A stretch of DNA of 64,000 nucleotides, taken from Imbroritus primus. Its GTDB lineage: Bacteria; Pseudomonadota; Gammaproteobacteria; Burkholderiales; Burkholderiaceae. Position 1 is the stretch's first letter. The number at the start of each line of letters is the position of its first letter. The DNA lies in the NCBI GenBank assembly GCA_000272025.2, contig AKCV02000016.1, positions 48,190-112,189 of the forward strand, read 5' to 3'. Under the pieces are notes generated by a model that saw nothing but the letters and a program-made list of their open reading frames with translations, made no database searches and was not told the DNA's origin. Shown here one piece after another: positions 42,848 through 52,366 of this stretch. Made by a program: the position numbers and the translations under genes.

Positions 42848-44388
42848 CGCGCACCTCCGCGCGCCGCAAGTGCCAGGCGCACGTGCTCCTGATCGGAGAA
42901 CGCCAGCTTGCGACCCTGGATTTCCTGCGTGGCTTCGTGTCCCTTGCCGGCGACCAGCACCACATCGCTGTCGGCAGCGTGCTTGAGCGCATAGAGGATC
43001 GCGGTAGCACGATCTTCGATGCGCTGCACTGCGCGGCCCGGCGGCAAGCCTTGCGCGATCTGCGCAAGGATCGCGAGCGGCGGCTCGGAGCGCGGATTGT
43101 CGCTGGTCAGCACGATCTCGTCGGCCCTCGCTGCGGCCACCTGGCCCATCAAGGGGCGTTTGCCCGCATCGCGATCGCCGCCACAACCGAATACGCACCA
43201 CAGGCGGCCCTGTCGGGCGTCGGCCAGCGGGCGCAGGGTCTGCAATGCCTTGTCGAGCGCGTCAGGGGTGTGCGCGTAGTCGACCACTGCCAGCGGCGCA
43301 CCATGACCGCCAAATTGTTCCATGCGACCGGGCACGGCCGACAGGACACGCAGCTTGTTGATCGCCGCCGACCACTTCATGCCGGCCGCCAGCAAGGCGC
43401 CGAGCACGGCCAATGCATTGCTCAGGTTGAACTGCCCGATCACTGGCAGCTGCACGCGGCTTTCGCCCAGGTCGCTGCGCAACAGGCATTCAGTGCCGGT
43501 GTCGCCGGCACGCACATCGCTGGCGCTGAGCCAATGGGCGGCACCATGCATCGGCGCGGCATCGCCGCCGATGCCGTACTCCCAGGCGGTGACCGTGGCC
43601 GGCAAACCGGCCAGCAGGGATTGCCCGAAGGCATCGTCGCGGTTGATCACCGCACAGGCCAGCCCCGGCCACGTAAACAGCTGGCGCTTGACCTCACCAT
43701 AGGCGGCCATGGTGCCGTGATAGTCAAGATGGTCCTGTGTCAGGTTGGTAAACACTGCGGTATGGAATGGCGTGCCGGCAACGCGTTGCTGCTCGAGGCC
43801 ATGCGAGGACACCTCCATGGCGACAGCCTTGGCGCCCTTGCGCGCAAACCCCGCCAGCGTCCGCTGCAGCTGCACGGCATCCGGTGTGGTGAAGCCAGTC
43901 GCCTGCACGGCGCCAGGCAGGCCCGAACCGAGGGTGCCGATCATCGCGCACGGCTTGCCGGGTTGGCTGAGCGCCTGTGCGAGCCAATGGCTGCAGGACG
44001 TCTTGCCGTTCGTGCCGGTAATACCGACGATGTGCAGGGCGTGGCCGGCATTGCCATACCAAAGTGCGGCGCACTCGCCCGCCAGACCGTGGAGCCCAGG
44101 TACGAGCAGCAGCGGCACGGCGCAATCGACCGGACCCGCATAGGCATCGGCCTCGGCGACGATGGCAGCCGCACCTGCGGCCACGGCTGCGGCGATATGC
44201 GGCCGACCGTCGGAATGATGATGGGCGTTACCCACCCGGTAGCCCAGGAACACATCGCCGGCCTGCACCGTGCGCGTATCGCTGGAGAGCTCCGCTGTCG
44301 CGGCGACATGCGTGCGCAGCCATGCCACGATACCCGCGGCATGGGCATTGGCGGGCGACAGATGTTCGATTGGCAGGAGGCGCGTCAT
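42844..44388 (-). CDS. murE: UDP-MurNAc-L-Ala-D-Glu--meso-diaminopimelate ligase
   Basis: Adds the third residue of the stem peptide. The 514 residues contain SSDTRTVQAGDVFLGY, ATP loop GTNGKT at 125-130, MEVSSHGLEQ, and DYAHTPDALDKAL. DNPR at 430-433 is the motif that specifies meso-diaminopimelate rather than lysine, so the organism should have mDAP-type peptidoglycan. It overlaps ftsI and murF by 4 bp each. Confidence 0.97.
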   Translation of the reverse strand: MTRLLPIEHLSPANAHAAGIVAWLRTHVAATAELSSDTRTVQAGDVFLGYRVGNAHHHSDGRPHIAAAVAAGAAAIVAEADAYAGPVDCAVPLLLVPGLHGLAGECAALWYGNAGHALHIVGITGTNGKTSCSHWLAQALSQPGKPCAMIGTLGSGLPGAVQATGFTTPDAVQLQRTLAGFARKGAKAVAMEVSSHGLEQQRVAGTPFHTAVFTNLTQDHLDYHGTMAAYGEVKRQLFTWPGLACAVINRDDAFGQSLLAGLPATVTAWEYGIGGDAAPMHGAAHWLSASDVRAGDTGTECLLRSDLGESRVQLPVIGQFNLSNALAVLGALLAAGMKWSAAINKLRVLSAVPGRMEQFGGHGAPLAVVDYAHTPDALDKALQTLRPLADARQGRLWCVFGCGGDRDAGKRPLMGQVAAARADEIVLTSDNPRSEPPLAILAQIAQGLPPGRAVQRIEDRATAILYALKHAADSDVVLVAGKGHEATQEIQGRKLAFSDQEHVRLALAARGGAR

Positions 44389-46148
44389 TCGATGCTCTCC
44401 TCGACGGCGTCCGCGACCACCAGTTGCGTCACCGCGGAATCGGGCGGGACATTGAGCGTGCGCAGCGTGTTGCCGATGATTGACGAGAACACTGGGCCAG
44501 CGACCACGCCACCGTAGAATGATCCCGCCATCGGCTCATCGAGCATGACCGCAACGATGACGCGCGGGTTGCTCATGGGCGCCATGCCGGCGAAGAATGC
44601 ACGATACTTGCGCGCCGCATAGCCTTTGCCTTCCTGCTTGCGCGCCGTGCCCGTCTTGCCGCCCACGCGGTAGCCGACAGTCTGCGCCTGCGGTGCCGTG
44701 CCGCCCGGCGCGGCCGCCATCTCGAGCATGCCGCGCACCGCGCGGGCCGTTTTGGGTGAAATCACCTGCGTGCCGCTCACCTCGCCATCGACCTTGGTCA
44801 TGGAGACAGGAATCAGCTCACCGTCACGGGCGAAGATAGTGTACGCACGGGCAATCTGGAACAGCGACGCGGACAGGCCATAGCCATACGACATGGTGGC
44901 CTGCTCGATCGGCTTCCAGCTCTTGTAGGGCCGCACGCGTCCCGCCACAGCGCCCGGAAAGCCAATCTTCGGCGCCTGGCCGAGGCCGATGCTCTGGTAC
45001 ATCTCCCACATGTCTCGGGCGTCAAGATTCAAAGCGATCTTGGTCGTGCCGACGTTACTCGACTTCTGGATGACACCCGCCACCGTCAGTGCGCCATAGT
45101 CGTGCGTGTCGTTGATGGTGTGCGAGCCCATCGTTAGCCGACCGGGCGCTGTCTGAATGATGCTCTCGGGGCGGACCTTGCCTTTTTCGAGCGCCAGCGC
45201 GATGGTGATCGGCTTCATCGTCGAGCCCGGCTCGAAGGTGTCGGTCAGCACGCGATTGCGCAGCTGCTCGCCCGACAACCGGCTGCGGTCATTGGGGTTG
45301 TAGGTCGGCCAGTTGGCCAGTGCCAGCACCTCGCCGGTCTTGGCGTCGAGCACCACGGCGCCGCCCGCCTTGGCCTTGTGCTTTTCGACCGCCGCCTTCA
45401 GTTCGTTAAAGGCGAGATACTGGATCTTGCTGTCAATCGACAGCTGCAGGTCCTTGCCTTCACGCGGGGCCTGCAGCACGCCGATGTCCTCGACGATACG
45501 GCCGAGGCGGTCCTTGATCACCTGCCGCTGGCCCGGGCGGCCAGCCAGCTCCGACTCGCGCGCCAGCTCCATGCCTTCCTGGCCCTTGTCCTCGACATTG
45601 GTAAAGCCGACGATATGTGCCATGGCTTCGCCTTCGGGATAGAAGCGCTTGTACTCGCGCGACTGGTAGACACCGTCGATCTTGAGTTCGGCGATCTTCT
45701 CGGCCACATCCGGCAGCACCTGGCGCTTGAGGTAAACAAACCCCTTGTCCTCGGACAGCTTCCGGCGCACTTCCTTTTCATTGCTGCCGAGCAGCTGGGC
45801 AAGTTGTCGCAGCTTGGCGGCCGGCACGTTAGACGGTACATCTTCCGGCACAGCCCAGATGGCCTTGACCGGCAGGCTGGTCGCCAGCACCAGGCCATTG
45901 CGGTCGAGAATCTTGCCGCGCGTGGCCGGCATCTCGAGCGTCCGCTGAAAGCGCTTCTTGCCCTGTGCCTCGTAAAACTGATTGCCAGGCCCCTGAATCC
46001 AGAAAGCGCGCGCCGTCAGCGTCGCGAAGGCGGCGAACATCAGGAACACCACGAGCTTGGAGCGCCACATTGGCAGCCGCAAACCGAGCACCGGGCTGGC
46101 GGAGAACTGGCCCTTGCGCGGGCGGCTGTTGGGTCGAGCCATGCTCAT
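44385..46148 (-). CDS. ftsI: Septal transpeptidase FtsI (PBP3)
   Basis: Class B penicillin-binding protein that cross-links septal peptidoglycan with FtsW. The 587 residues have a basic cytoplasmic tail, a membrane helix (about 30-50), a pedestal domain, and a transpeptidase domain with Ser309 in STMK (309-312), SSN at 363-365 and KTGT at 498-501, the three active-site motifs. It overlaps ftsL and murE by 4 bp each. Confidence 0.97.
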   Translation of the reverse strand: MSMARPNSRPRKGQFSASPVLGLRLPMWRSKLVVFLMFAAFATLTARAFWIQGPGNQFYEAQGKKRFQRTLEMPATRGKILDRNGLVLATSLPVKAIWAVPEDVPSNVPAAKLRQLAQLLGSNEKEVRRKLSEDKGFVYLKRQVLPDVAEKIAELKIDGVYQSREYKRFYPEGEAMAHIVGFTNVEDKGQEGMELARESELAGRPGQRQVIKDRLGRIVEDIGVLQAPREGKDLQLSIDSKIQYLAFNELKAAVEKHKAKAGGAVVLDAKTGEVLALANWPTYNPNDRSRLSGEQLRNRVLTDTFEPGSTMKPITIALALEKGKVRPESIIQTAPGRLTMGSHTINDTHDYGALTVAGVIQKSSNVGTTKIALNLDARDMWEMYQSIGLGQAPKIGFPGAVAGRVRPYKSWKPIEQATMSYGYGLSASLFQIARAYTIFARDGELIPVSMTKVDGEVSGTQVISPKTARAVRGMLEMAAAPGGTAPQAQTVGYRVGGKTGTARKQEGKGYAARKYRAFFAGMAPMSNPRVIVAVMLDEPMAGSFYGGVVAGPVFSSIIGNTLRTLNVPPDSAVTQLVVADAVEESIE

Positions 46149-46459
46149 TGCCCAGCCTCCGGCGCCGATGCCGGCACGGATGCCGCAGGCGGCATCGCGA
46201 ACCCGGTGAGGTACTGCGTACGGCCCGGAGCAATGGGTACCATGCGCAACTGGCTGCGCGCAGCCTCGGCGATCCGGGCGCTCTTGCCAAAGGCGCTCTG
46301 TTCGTACTGCAAGCGCGACCAGTCGATATTCAGCTGGCGCTCTTCATTCTGCGCACGCTCGAGCTTGACGAACAGTGAGCGCGCCTCATGCTGGGCATTG
46401 ACCAGCGCCAGCGCACAGAGCACCAGGGCGATCAGCAGGAAGAGGCTCAGGCGGTTCAT
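46145..46459 (-). CDS. ftsL: Cell division protein FtsL
   Basis: Small bitopic divisome protein that pairs with FtsB and FtsQ and activates FtsWI. The 104 residues start with one membrane helix (LSLFLLIALVLCALALVNA) followed by a coiled-coil stretch (SLFVKLERAQNEERQLNIDWSRLQYEQS, given here only as the region 27-57) and a Pro/Ala-rich tail. Sequence conservation is low, so the call relies on size, layout and position between rsmH and ftsI. It starts 13 bp after rsmH. Confidence 0.92.
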   Translation of the reverse strand: MNRLSLFLLIALVLCALALVNAQHEARSLFVKLERAQNEERQLNIDWSRLQYEQSAFGKSARIAEAARSQLRMVPIAPGRTQYLTGFAMPPAASVPASAPEAGQ

Positions 46460-46472
46460 GTCCGTACGCTCC

Positions 46473-47438
46473 TCACAGCTTCACCGCCACGCGCATGATC
46501 GCGGAGCGGGCACGAGGATTGGCATCGACTTCCTGCTGGCCGGGCTTGACACGGCCGAGCAGGCGCAGGGTCGGCTGGGGGAGTTCGCTCGCGCGTAGCG
46601 GCATGCGGCGCAGGTCGGCGGACGAGTCCGCGAGCTGCGGCCGCGCATGCGCCTGCATGAACCGCTTGACGATGCGGTCCTCAAGCGAGTGAAAACTGAT
46701 CACGACCAGACGGCCTCCCTGTTCCAGCAACTCGTAAGCGGCCGTCAGTCCTCTTTCGAGGTCCGCAAGCTCTTGATTGATGTGAATCCGTATAGCCTGA
46801 AAGGTGCGGGTCGCAGGGTCCTGGCCCTTCTCGCGTGTTTTGACGGCTTGCGCCACGAGTGCGGCAAGGTCGGCAGTGGTAGCGACTGGACCGGAAGGTG
46901 CGGGTTCGCGCCTGCGAGCAACAATCGCCTTTGCAATCTGTACAGCAAACCGTTCTTCCCCATAATCCCTCACCACCCTTGCGATCTCGCGCTCGTCCGC
47001 GGTCGCCAGCCACTCCGCCGCCGTCTCGCCGCGCGTCGTGTCCATCCGCATGTCGAGCGGCCCATCAAAGCGAAAAGAAAACCCTCTCGCCGCTTCATCG
47101 ATCTGCGGCGAACTGATCCCCAGATCGAGCAACACACCCGCCACCGGCACTTCGCCGCGCGCCGCCATGCGTTCGCCCATGTCAGCAAAACTCGTATGCT
47201 CAATAGCGAAGCGGGCATCCTGTACGGTGCCCGCTTCTGCGATTGCTGCCGGATCCTTGTCGAAGGCGACCAGTCGGCCGGCTGGACCCAGTTGGCTGAG
47301 AATCAGCCGGCTATGCCCGCCGCGCCCGAAGGTGCCATCGACGTATCTCCCATCCCGTCGCCACACCAGTGCGTCGACCGCTTCGTCCAGCAGCACTGTC
47401 CGGTGCGACAGGCCGGCGGGTTCACCTGCTGGTCTCAT
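46473..47438 (-). CDS. rsmH: 16S rRNA m4C1402 methyltransferase RsmH (MraW)
   Basis: Methylates N4 of C1402 in 16S rRNA using SAM. The 321 residues start [15 protein letters not shown], with SAM-binding [54 protein letters not shown], and the C-terminal [13 protein letters not shown]. It lies between mraZ (9 bp) and ftsL (13 bp), the classic order. Confidence 0.97.
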   Translation of the reverse strand: MRPAGEPAGLSHRTVLLDEAVDALVWRRDGRYVDGTFGRGGHSRLILSQLGPAGRLVAFDKDPAAIAEAGTVQDARFAIEHTSFADMGERMAARGEVPVAGVLLDLGISSPQIDEAARGFSFRFDGPLDMRMDTTRGETAAEWLATADEREIARVVRDYGEERFAVQIAKAIVARRREPAPSGPVATTADLAALVAQAVKTREKGQDPATRTFQAIRIHINQELADLERGLTAAYELLEQGGRLVVISFHSLEDRIVKRFMQAHARPQLADSSADLRRMPLRASELPQPTLRLLGRVKPGQQEVDANPRARSAIMRVAVKL

Positions 47439-47447
47439 GCCCCACCG

Positions 47448-47876
47448 TCAGAAAGAGAAATTCTTGAGCGCATCCGGCATGCCCTGCGCCATTGCAGCCT
47501 GCTCCTTGGCGGCATAGGTCGCGGCATCCCAGATTTCAAAATGACTGCCCATGCCGAGCAGCATCACTTCCTTGTCCAGCAACGCGGCACTGCGCAACTC
47601 CGGCGCAATCAGCACGCGCCCGTTGCCATCCATCTCGATATCGGCGGCGTTGCCCAGGAAGATCCGGCGCCACCAGTGCGCATCCATGGGCAGTGCCGCG
47701 ATACGGCTGCGGAACATCTCCCATTCAGGTCGGGGAAACAGCAACAGGCAGCCATCCGGGTGCTTGGTAATCGTCACCCGGTTCTCTGCCTGCACCTGGA
47801 GCGCCTCGCGATGCCGGGTCGGAATGGACATCCGCCCCTTGGCATCCAGCGACAACGCCGAAGCCCCCTGAAACAC
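47448..47876 (-). CDS. mraZ: Transcriptional regulator MraZ
   Basis: Ring-forming DNA-binding protein that represses the dcw promoter in E. coli. The 142 residues hold two AbrB/SpoVT-like MraZ repeats (about 5-55: [19 protein letters not shown]; about 80-125: [19 protein letters not shown]). The start is GTG at 47876 ([10 protein letters not shown]), with AAAGGGA about 10 nt upstream. A cluster of its predicted binding repeats lies 95-130 bp upstream, consistent with autoregulation. Confidence 0.95.
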   Translation of the reverse strand: MFQGASALSLDAKGRMSIPTRHREALQVQAENRVTITKHPDGCLLLFPRPEWEMFRSRIAALPMDAHWWRRIFLGNAADIEMDGNGRVLIAPELRSAALLDKEVMLLGMGSHFEIWDAATYAAKEQAAMAQGMPDALKNFSF

Positions 47877-47970
47877 GATGGTTTCGTCCCTTTCGTCCGC
47901 CTACACCGATTGATATGGATAAACAGCGCGCCACGACAGCCGGCGAATCCGGCTGGGAAGTGCGGTTTTT

Positions 47971-48005
47971 GCACACAAAAAACCACTTCCTCACACTATT
48001 TCCCA
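47971..48005 (-). promoter_or_regulatory. MraZ box, four TGNGN-type repeats
   Basis: On the minus strand four repeats recur at exactly 10-bp intervals: TGGGA (48001-48005), TGTGA (47991-47995), TGGTT (47981-47985) and TGTGC (47971-47975), each separated by 5 nt. This is the known MraZ operator layout (TGGGN repeats with N5 spacing). The first repeat abuts the -10 hexamer, so bound MraZ would block initiation of the dcw operon. Confidence 0.8.
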
Positions 48006-48033
48006 CTGTAGAGGAAGCAACATACCCGGTCAA
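48005..48033 (-). promoter_or_regulatory. Promoter of mraZ / dcw operon
   Basis: Minus-strand TTGACC (48028-48033) and TACAGT (48005-48010) at 17-bp spacing match five and four of six consensus bases. Predicted initiation falls within the MraZ repeats, giving a leader of about 120 nt. The leader includes a 7-bp inverted repeat at 47937-47955 (CAGCCGG/CCGGCTG). Confidence 0.7.
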
Positions 48034-48258
48034 GGCTCTGCAAGGGAGAGTTACAGAATTTTTTGAATCAGAACAAAGACTTAGCGCACTTTTTGCATGC
48101 ACCATCGAGGGGAATGTTCAATAAAATTAAGCACATAGAAAAGATTGCGGAGAAAGCACCTTATCTATGCGCTCACCCTGCGGATAAACAAGGGTCTGAA
48201 ACAATGACCCGAAGGCAGCGGCAAACGCCCGCCGTAGCTGAGTTCGCTCACTGCTCGG
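48034..48258. other. AT-rich gene-free region between mraZ promoter and coq7
   Basis: This stretch is clearly more AT-rich than its surroundings and has no frame with a convincing start and family match. It contains ACAAAGACTTAGCG at 48073-48086, identical to a 14-mer in the rplU promoter, and a one-mismatch DnaA box (TTATCCGCA, minus strand, 48179-48187). It also serves as the 3' region of coq7; no clear terminator hairpin was seen. Confidence 0.5.
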
Positions 48259-48888
48259 TCAAAGATGATAGGCGGTCGAGGTCATGACGCGCGAAGCCAG
48301 CGCCATGGCCCCACGCACCGGGGCCGGCAAGGTCGCACCGCCGGCCTCGATCGCATGCTGGCCGTGCCGGATCTCATCGGCGCGCATCTGCTCCAGGATG
48401 ACGCGCGATTTTCCATCCTGGGCAGGCAGCTGATCGAGATGGCCATCCAGGTGGCGCTCCACCTGACGCTCGGTTTCCGCCACGAACCCGAGGCTGACCC
48501 GATCGCCGATCCGGCCGGCCAGCCAGCCGATGGAGAACGCGCCGGCATACCAGAGCGGGTTGAGCAGGCGGGGGCGGGCGCCGACGTCGTGGAGACGTTC
48601 GGCACACCATCCCAGGTGGTCCTCCTCTTCCCGCGCCGCCTGGGCCATTGCGGCCCGGATCTCGGGGGCGCGCGCAGTGAGCTTCTGCGCCTGGTAAAGC
48701 GCCTGCGCGCAGACCTCACCCACATGATTGACGCGCATCAGCCCCGCGACGTGCCGGCGCTCCGTCGGACTCAGGGCCTCAGGCTCACCTGCCAGGCCAG
48801 CCGCCGGACTGGGACGGGCCGCCCGCGTCACGCCGGTCATGGCACGCAAGGCATGATCAAATTCCGCAATCATTCGGTCCAGGAACAT
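48259..48888 (-). CDS. coq7: 2-polyprenyl-3-methyl-6-methoxy-1,4-benzoquinone monooxygenase Coq7
   Basis: Di-iron hydroxylase of ubiquinone synthesis that makes the penultimate quinol. The 209 residues form the ferritin-like four-helix bundle with iron ligands in [11 protein letters not shown] (Glu58), [10 protein letters not shown] (Glu88/His91), a middle glutamate in [10 protein letters not shown] and a final [10 protein letters not shown]. This is the Coq7 type rather than the flavin-dependent UbiF. The ATG at 48888 is the family start. It pairs functionally with ispB in this window but is not linked to it. Confidence 0.94.
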   Translation of the reverse strand: MFLDRMIAEFDHALRAMTGVTRAARPSPAAGLAGEPEALSPTERRHVAGLMRVNHVGEVCAQALYQAQKLTARAPEIRAAMAQAAREEEDHLGWCAERLHDVGARPRLLNPLWYAGAFSIGWLAGRIGDRVSLGFVAETERQVERHLDGHLDQLPAQDGKSRVILEQMRADEIRHGQHAIEAGGATLPAPVRGAMALASRVMTSTAYHL

Positions 48889-49249
48889 CTCGCTTTCCAA
48901 GCAGGTCGTGAAGACCAGCCATTTTAGCGCGAACCGCCATTCCGCCCCCGCCAGACGGCGGACCAGCGCCTGCGAGACCGCATGCAAATCATGCCGGACA
49001 GCCGCTGGAAACCGGACAGGATTGCGTCGCGCACCCGCACATGGAACTGCCGCGCAAGCCGCATGAAATGGTGCATTGCAGCTAATCCCAGGATGTTTTC
49101 GTTGGCAAATAGCAACAATCTTTCGCACCCCTCCGATTCTGTTTCTCCCGTGTCCGCTTTTTTGCTACATTTCGCTCACCAAATGGGTGCTGTCATACAG
49201 CTATCACATTGATCTACAACATCAAGAATCGTCTCCAGGAGAATCTTTC
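48889..49249. other. Gene-free region between coq7 and the porin gene
   Basis: This 361-bp divergent intergenic region must hold promoters for coq7 (minus) and the porin (plus). A TAAAAT on the minus strand near 48922 is a candidate -10 for coq7. Upstream of the porin the sequence is AT-richer (49130-49240), but no hexamer pair with good spacing was found. No RNA gene or operator was recognised. Confidence 0.4.
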
Positions 49250-50317
49250 ATGAAGAAAACCCTGTTTGCTCTGGCATGTGGCTCCCTGCTCGCGACCTCC
49301 GCCTTCGCACAATCGAGCGTCACGCTGTACGGTATTGCTGACGTCAGCATCCGCTATTCCAGCAACACCAACGACTCCAATAGCAGCGTGATCCGCATGA
49401 CGGACGGCGCCATCTCGCAAAGCCGCTGGGGCATCAAGGGTTCGGAAGACCTGGGCGGCGGCCTGAAAGGCGTGTTCCGCCTGGAAAACGGCTTCAGCCT
49501 GGATAACGGCTCGAACAACTCCTCGAGCAGCTTCTTCAACCGTATGGCCTATGTCGGCCTGGAAGGTAACTTCGGTGCCGTGACCCTCGGTCGCCAGCAC
49601 AGCGCCATCCACGACTTCCTGCTGGACTTCGATCCGCTGACCGTCGGCAACTACGAAGAAAACGCCTACTACGTCGGCATGTACCCGATCCGCGTGAACA
49701 ACCAGATCAAGTACGCCGGTTCGTTTGGCGGCCTGAACGTGATCGCCGGCTACGGCTTCGGCGAGCAAGCCGGTAACGCCACGGCTGGCCGCTACATGGG
49801 CACGATGGTGACCTACAAGGCCGGCCCGTTCGGCTTCGGCGGCGCCTATCAGCAAAGCCGTGGCGGCGGTAACGCCGGTTCGGCCGTGACCCTCGGCGGT
49901 ACCGACAGCGACAAGCTGACCAACTGGGCCGTGGGCGCAACCTACACTGTGGGCGCCCTCAAGGCTGCAGCGGGTTACCAGGACCACCGTATGAAGGAAA
50001 GCATCGGCGGCACGTTCAAGACCAACGTCTGGTACGCTGGCCTGACCTACAACGTGACCCCGGCCCTGGCCCTGACCGGCGCTGGCTACTACTCGCGTCC
50101 GAAGGACGAAGTCCCGGGCCTGGCTGACCAAAAAGGCAAGCGTTACACCCTGGTCGCCCTGGCTGAGTACTCGCTGTCCAAGCGCACCCAAGTCTACGGC
50201 ACGGTTGACTACACCAACGTCAAGGATCTGGCGCTGGGCGACCTGAATAACGCAGGCAAGACCAGCCTGGACAAGAACCGCACCAACGTGGGCATCGGCA
50301 TCCGTCACATTTTCTGA
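49250..50317 (+). CDS. General outer-membrane porin (Porin_4 type)
   Basis: Trimeric beta-barrel porin for small hydrophilic solutes. The 355-residue precursor has a clear signal peptide (MKKTLFALACGSLLATSAFA, cleaved before Gln21) and the mature start QSSVTLYGIADVSI typical of Burkholderiales porins. It has GSEDLGGGLKGVFRLENGF with loop-and-strand repeats, and ends in NVGIGIRHIF with the terminal phenylalanine recognised by the BAM complex. A GGAGAA site precedes the ATG. Codon choice looks highly adapted, suggesting strong expression. A strong terminator follows. Confidence 0.95.
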   Translation: MKKTLFALACGSLLATSAFAQSSVTLYGIADVSIRYSSNTNDSNSSVIRMTDGAISQSRWGIKGSEDLGGGLKGVFRLENGFSLDNGSNNSSSSFFNRMAYVGLEGNFGAVTLGRQHSAIHDFLLDFDPLTVGNYEENAYYVGMYPIRVNNQIKYAGSFGGLNVIAGYGFGEQAGNATAGRYMGTMVTYKAGPFGFGGAYQQSRGGGNAGSAVTLGGTDSDKLTNWAVGATYTVGALKAAAGYQDHRMKESIGGTFKTNVWYAGLTYNVTPALALTGAGYYSRPKDEVPGLADQKGKRYTLVALAEYSLSKRTQVYGTVDYTNVKDLALGDLNNAGKTSLDKNRTNVGIGIRHIF

Positions 50318-50337
50318 TGGCGGCCTGACTGGCTCGA

Positions 50338-50367
50338 TGAAAAAAGCACCTTCGGGTGCTTTTTTCA
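50338..50367 (+). terminator. Terminator of the porin gene
   Basis: A 13-bp stem (TGAAAAAAGCACC at 50338-50350, complement at 50355-50367) with a stable TTCG tetraloop and an intrinsic T-run. It starts 21 bp after the stop codon. The A-tract on the 5' side makes it potentially bidirectional. Confidence 0.95.
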
Positions 50368-50511
50368 TTTCTACAGCACCCATTCCCCGGACCTCCGTTG
50401 ACACGGGGACCCGCACAACCGCAGGCGCTGCGCCGACTCAGGGTTTCTCCGCTGGCGACGCGTCTTGCACTCGGCAACAATCGGCAAACACGTCCTTGCA
50501 AGGAGATGGCG

Positions 50512-51534
50512 ATGCGCTATTCCCGTCGTGCTTTCCAGGCAGCCCTGCTGTCGTGTGCCGCTCTTGCCGCGCTAGCCGTGTGGCCCACGTCTTCCGCCCG
50601 CGCGGAGACCTATCCAGCAAAACCAATCCGCATCGTTGTTCCGTTTGCCCCGGGTGGCACGACGGACATCCTCGCGCGCGCCGTCGGCGCGGAACTCAGC
50701 AAGCTGCCAGGCTGGAATGTGCTGATCGACAACCGTCCTGGTGCAGGCGGCAACATCGGCGCCGAAGCCGTCGCCAAGTCGGCTCCCGATGGGTATACGC
50801 TGCTGATGGGGACGGTCGGTACACATGGCATCAATCAAGCGCTGTACTCGCAGAATGGCGGGAAGCTCCCCTACGATCCGTTCAAGGACTTCGCCCCCGT
50901 CACCCTGGTAGCAGCCGTGCCCAATGTGCTGGTCTTGAATCCGGCCTTTGCCGAGAAGCACCAGATCCGGACCGTCAAGGACCTGATCGCCTATGCACGC
51001 GCCAATCCTGGCAAGATCAATATGGCCTCGAGCGGCAACGGCACCTCGATCCATCTGGCCGGGGAACTGTTCAAATCGCAGACGCGGACGTTCATGGTGC
51101 ATTTGCCGTATCGCGGCAGTGGTCCGGCCCTGGCCGACCTGATGGGCGGCACGACCGACCTGATGTTCGACAACCTGCCTTCCTCCATGGCACAGATCAA
51201 GGCGGGCCGGCTCAAGGCACTGGCAGTGACCAGCGCGAAGCCCTCCGCAGCCCTGCCGGGCGTGCCGACCATCGCCCAGGCAGCCGACCTGCCCACCTAC
51301 GAGGCCAGCTCCTGGTTTGGCCTACTGGCGCCGGCCAACACGCCTGCCGAGATCGTGCATCGCCTGCAGCAGGAGGTCGCCAAGGCGCTGTCCAGCCCGG
51401 CCGTCAAGGAGCGCTTGCAGGCGCAGGGCGCGGAGCCGGTCGGCAATACGCCCGAGCAGTTCGCGGCGTATATCCGCAGCGAGCACATCAAATGGGCCAA
51501 GGTCGTGAAGGCGTCTGGTGCAAAAGTGGATTGA
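50512..51534 (+). CDS. Bug-family (TctC) tripartite tricarboxylate transporter binding protein
   Basis: Periplasmic solute-binding protein of the Bug family, very expanded in Burkholderiales; the ligand is unknown. The 340-residue precursor has a signal peptide ending around SARAE and the mature start [23 protein letters not shown], then [41 protein letters not shown] and [14 protein letters not shown], all family hallmarks. AAGGAG at 50499-50504 gives proper spacing to the ATG at 50512 rather than to the one at 50506. No TctA/TctB membrane genes are nearby, so it is an orphan. Confidence 0.93.
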   Translation: MRYSRRAFQAALLSCAALAALAVWPTSSARAETYPAKPIRIVVPFAPGGTTDILARAVGAELSKLPGWNVLIDNRPGAGGNIGAEAVAKSAPDGYTLLMGTVGTHGINQALYSQNGGKLPYDPFKDFAPVTLVAAVPNVLVLNPAFAEKHQIRTVKDLIAYARANPGKINMASSGNGTSIHLAGELFKSQTRTFMVHLPYRGSGPALADLMGGTTDLMFDNLPSSMAQIKAGRLKALAVTSAKPSAALPGVPTIAQAADLPTYEASSWFGLLAPANTPAEIVHRLQQEVAKALSSPAVKERLQAQGAEPVGNTPEQFAAYIRSEHIKWAKVVKASGAKVD

Positions 51535-51675
51535 GCGGCTTGATCAAGCGGCATGATCGAATGGCATGACGAAGCGACTTTACACTCTCTCACACTAGCC
51601 GCGGCTGCGCCGCGTTAAGCTGGGCGGCATGATCGCGTGCCACGTCCGGCACGCCCGCGCTTTCAGGAGGCTGCC

Positions 51676-52188
51676 GTGAATACTCGCCCATCCAGGATCC
51701 ACGCTTTTCGGCACATCGTTCAGCCCATGCGTGCCAGCCGGACAGCCATGGCGGCAGCCGCTGCCCTTGCCATCGCAATGCTGGCCGGCTGCGCCAGCGG
51801 ACCGGCCGCACCCGAGATCGTCCCCTCGGACAGCACGGTCCGGCTGGGCCGCATCGTCAGCAAAACCTTCCTGACGCAGGTCAACGAAGAAACCCAGCCG
51901 CGCGGCGGTGGCGTCGGTGTCGGACTCGGTGCGCTAGGCGGGTTCGGCGGCAGCAGCGGTGGCGGCGTCGGTGTGGGCCTGGGTTTCGACCTCGGCCGCA
52001 TCTTCGGTGGTCCGCCGCCGACGCGCCAGATCGATATCTATGCATTCAAGGTGCGGACGCTGGATGGCCCCGAAGTCACGATCAACAGCCCGGCCCTGCC
52101 CGGGCTGGAAACCGGCAGCTGCGTGCGCGTGATCTCTGCCAACCGCCCTGACTATCCGCGCATGTCGCCGTCGCGCGAGTGTCCATGA
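51676..52188 (+). CDS. Glycine-rich lipoprotein
   Basis: A 170-residue predicted lipoprotein, function unknown. The signal sequence ends in the lipobox AMLAGC with Cys39. After a short conserved stretch (DSTVRLGRIVSKTFLTQVNE) comes a glycine-rich tract of about 45 residues (GGGVGVGLGALGGFGG and a second similar block), then a beta-rich tail (DIYAFKVRTLDGPEVTINSP) with a conserved cysteine in GSCVRVI. The layout recalls glycine-zipper outer-membrane lipoproteins of the SlyB/OsmB type. GTG at 51676 is chosen because AGGAGG lies 5 bp upstream; an ATG at 51727 would shorten the signal peptide. Confidence 0.75.
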   Translation: MNTRPSRIHAFRHIVQPMRASRTAMAAAAALAIAMLAGCASGPAAPEIVPSDSTVRLGRIVSKTFLTQVNEETQPRGGGVGVGLGALGGFGGSSGGGVGVGLGFDLGRIFGGPPPTRQIDIYAFKVRTLDGPEVTINSPALPGLETGSCVRVISANRPDYPRMSPSRECP

Positions 52189-52366
52189 CGCCCAGCAGCA
52201 GCCTCACATGAAGCGCCGTGCGCCTCGTGCCATCGCGGCGGGGAACACCAGTGATCTGGAAATGTGGGGGAATCACCGGCGGGTCATCATGCAGAGGATC
52301 ATGGTAGCCCACCGGCCATCTGGGTAAGCCGGTCTGCGGTGCCACCGCAGCCCGGCTCTCCACCCG

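Noticed and set aside
48063..48287. Short plus-strand frames in the AT-rich region upstream of mraZ
   Set aside because: They overlap the end of coq7 or the dcw control region, have no ribosome binding site and no recognisable protein features.
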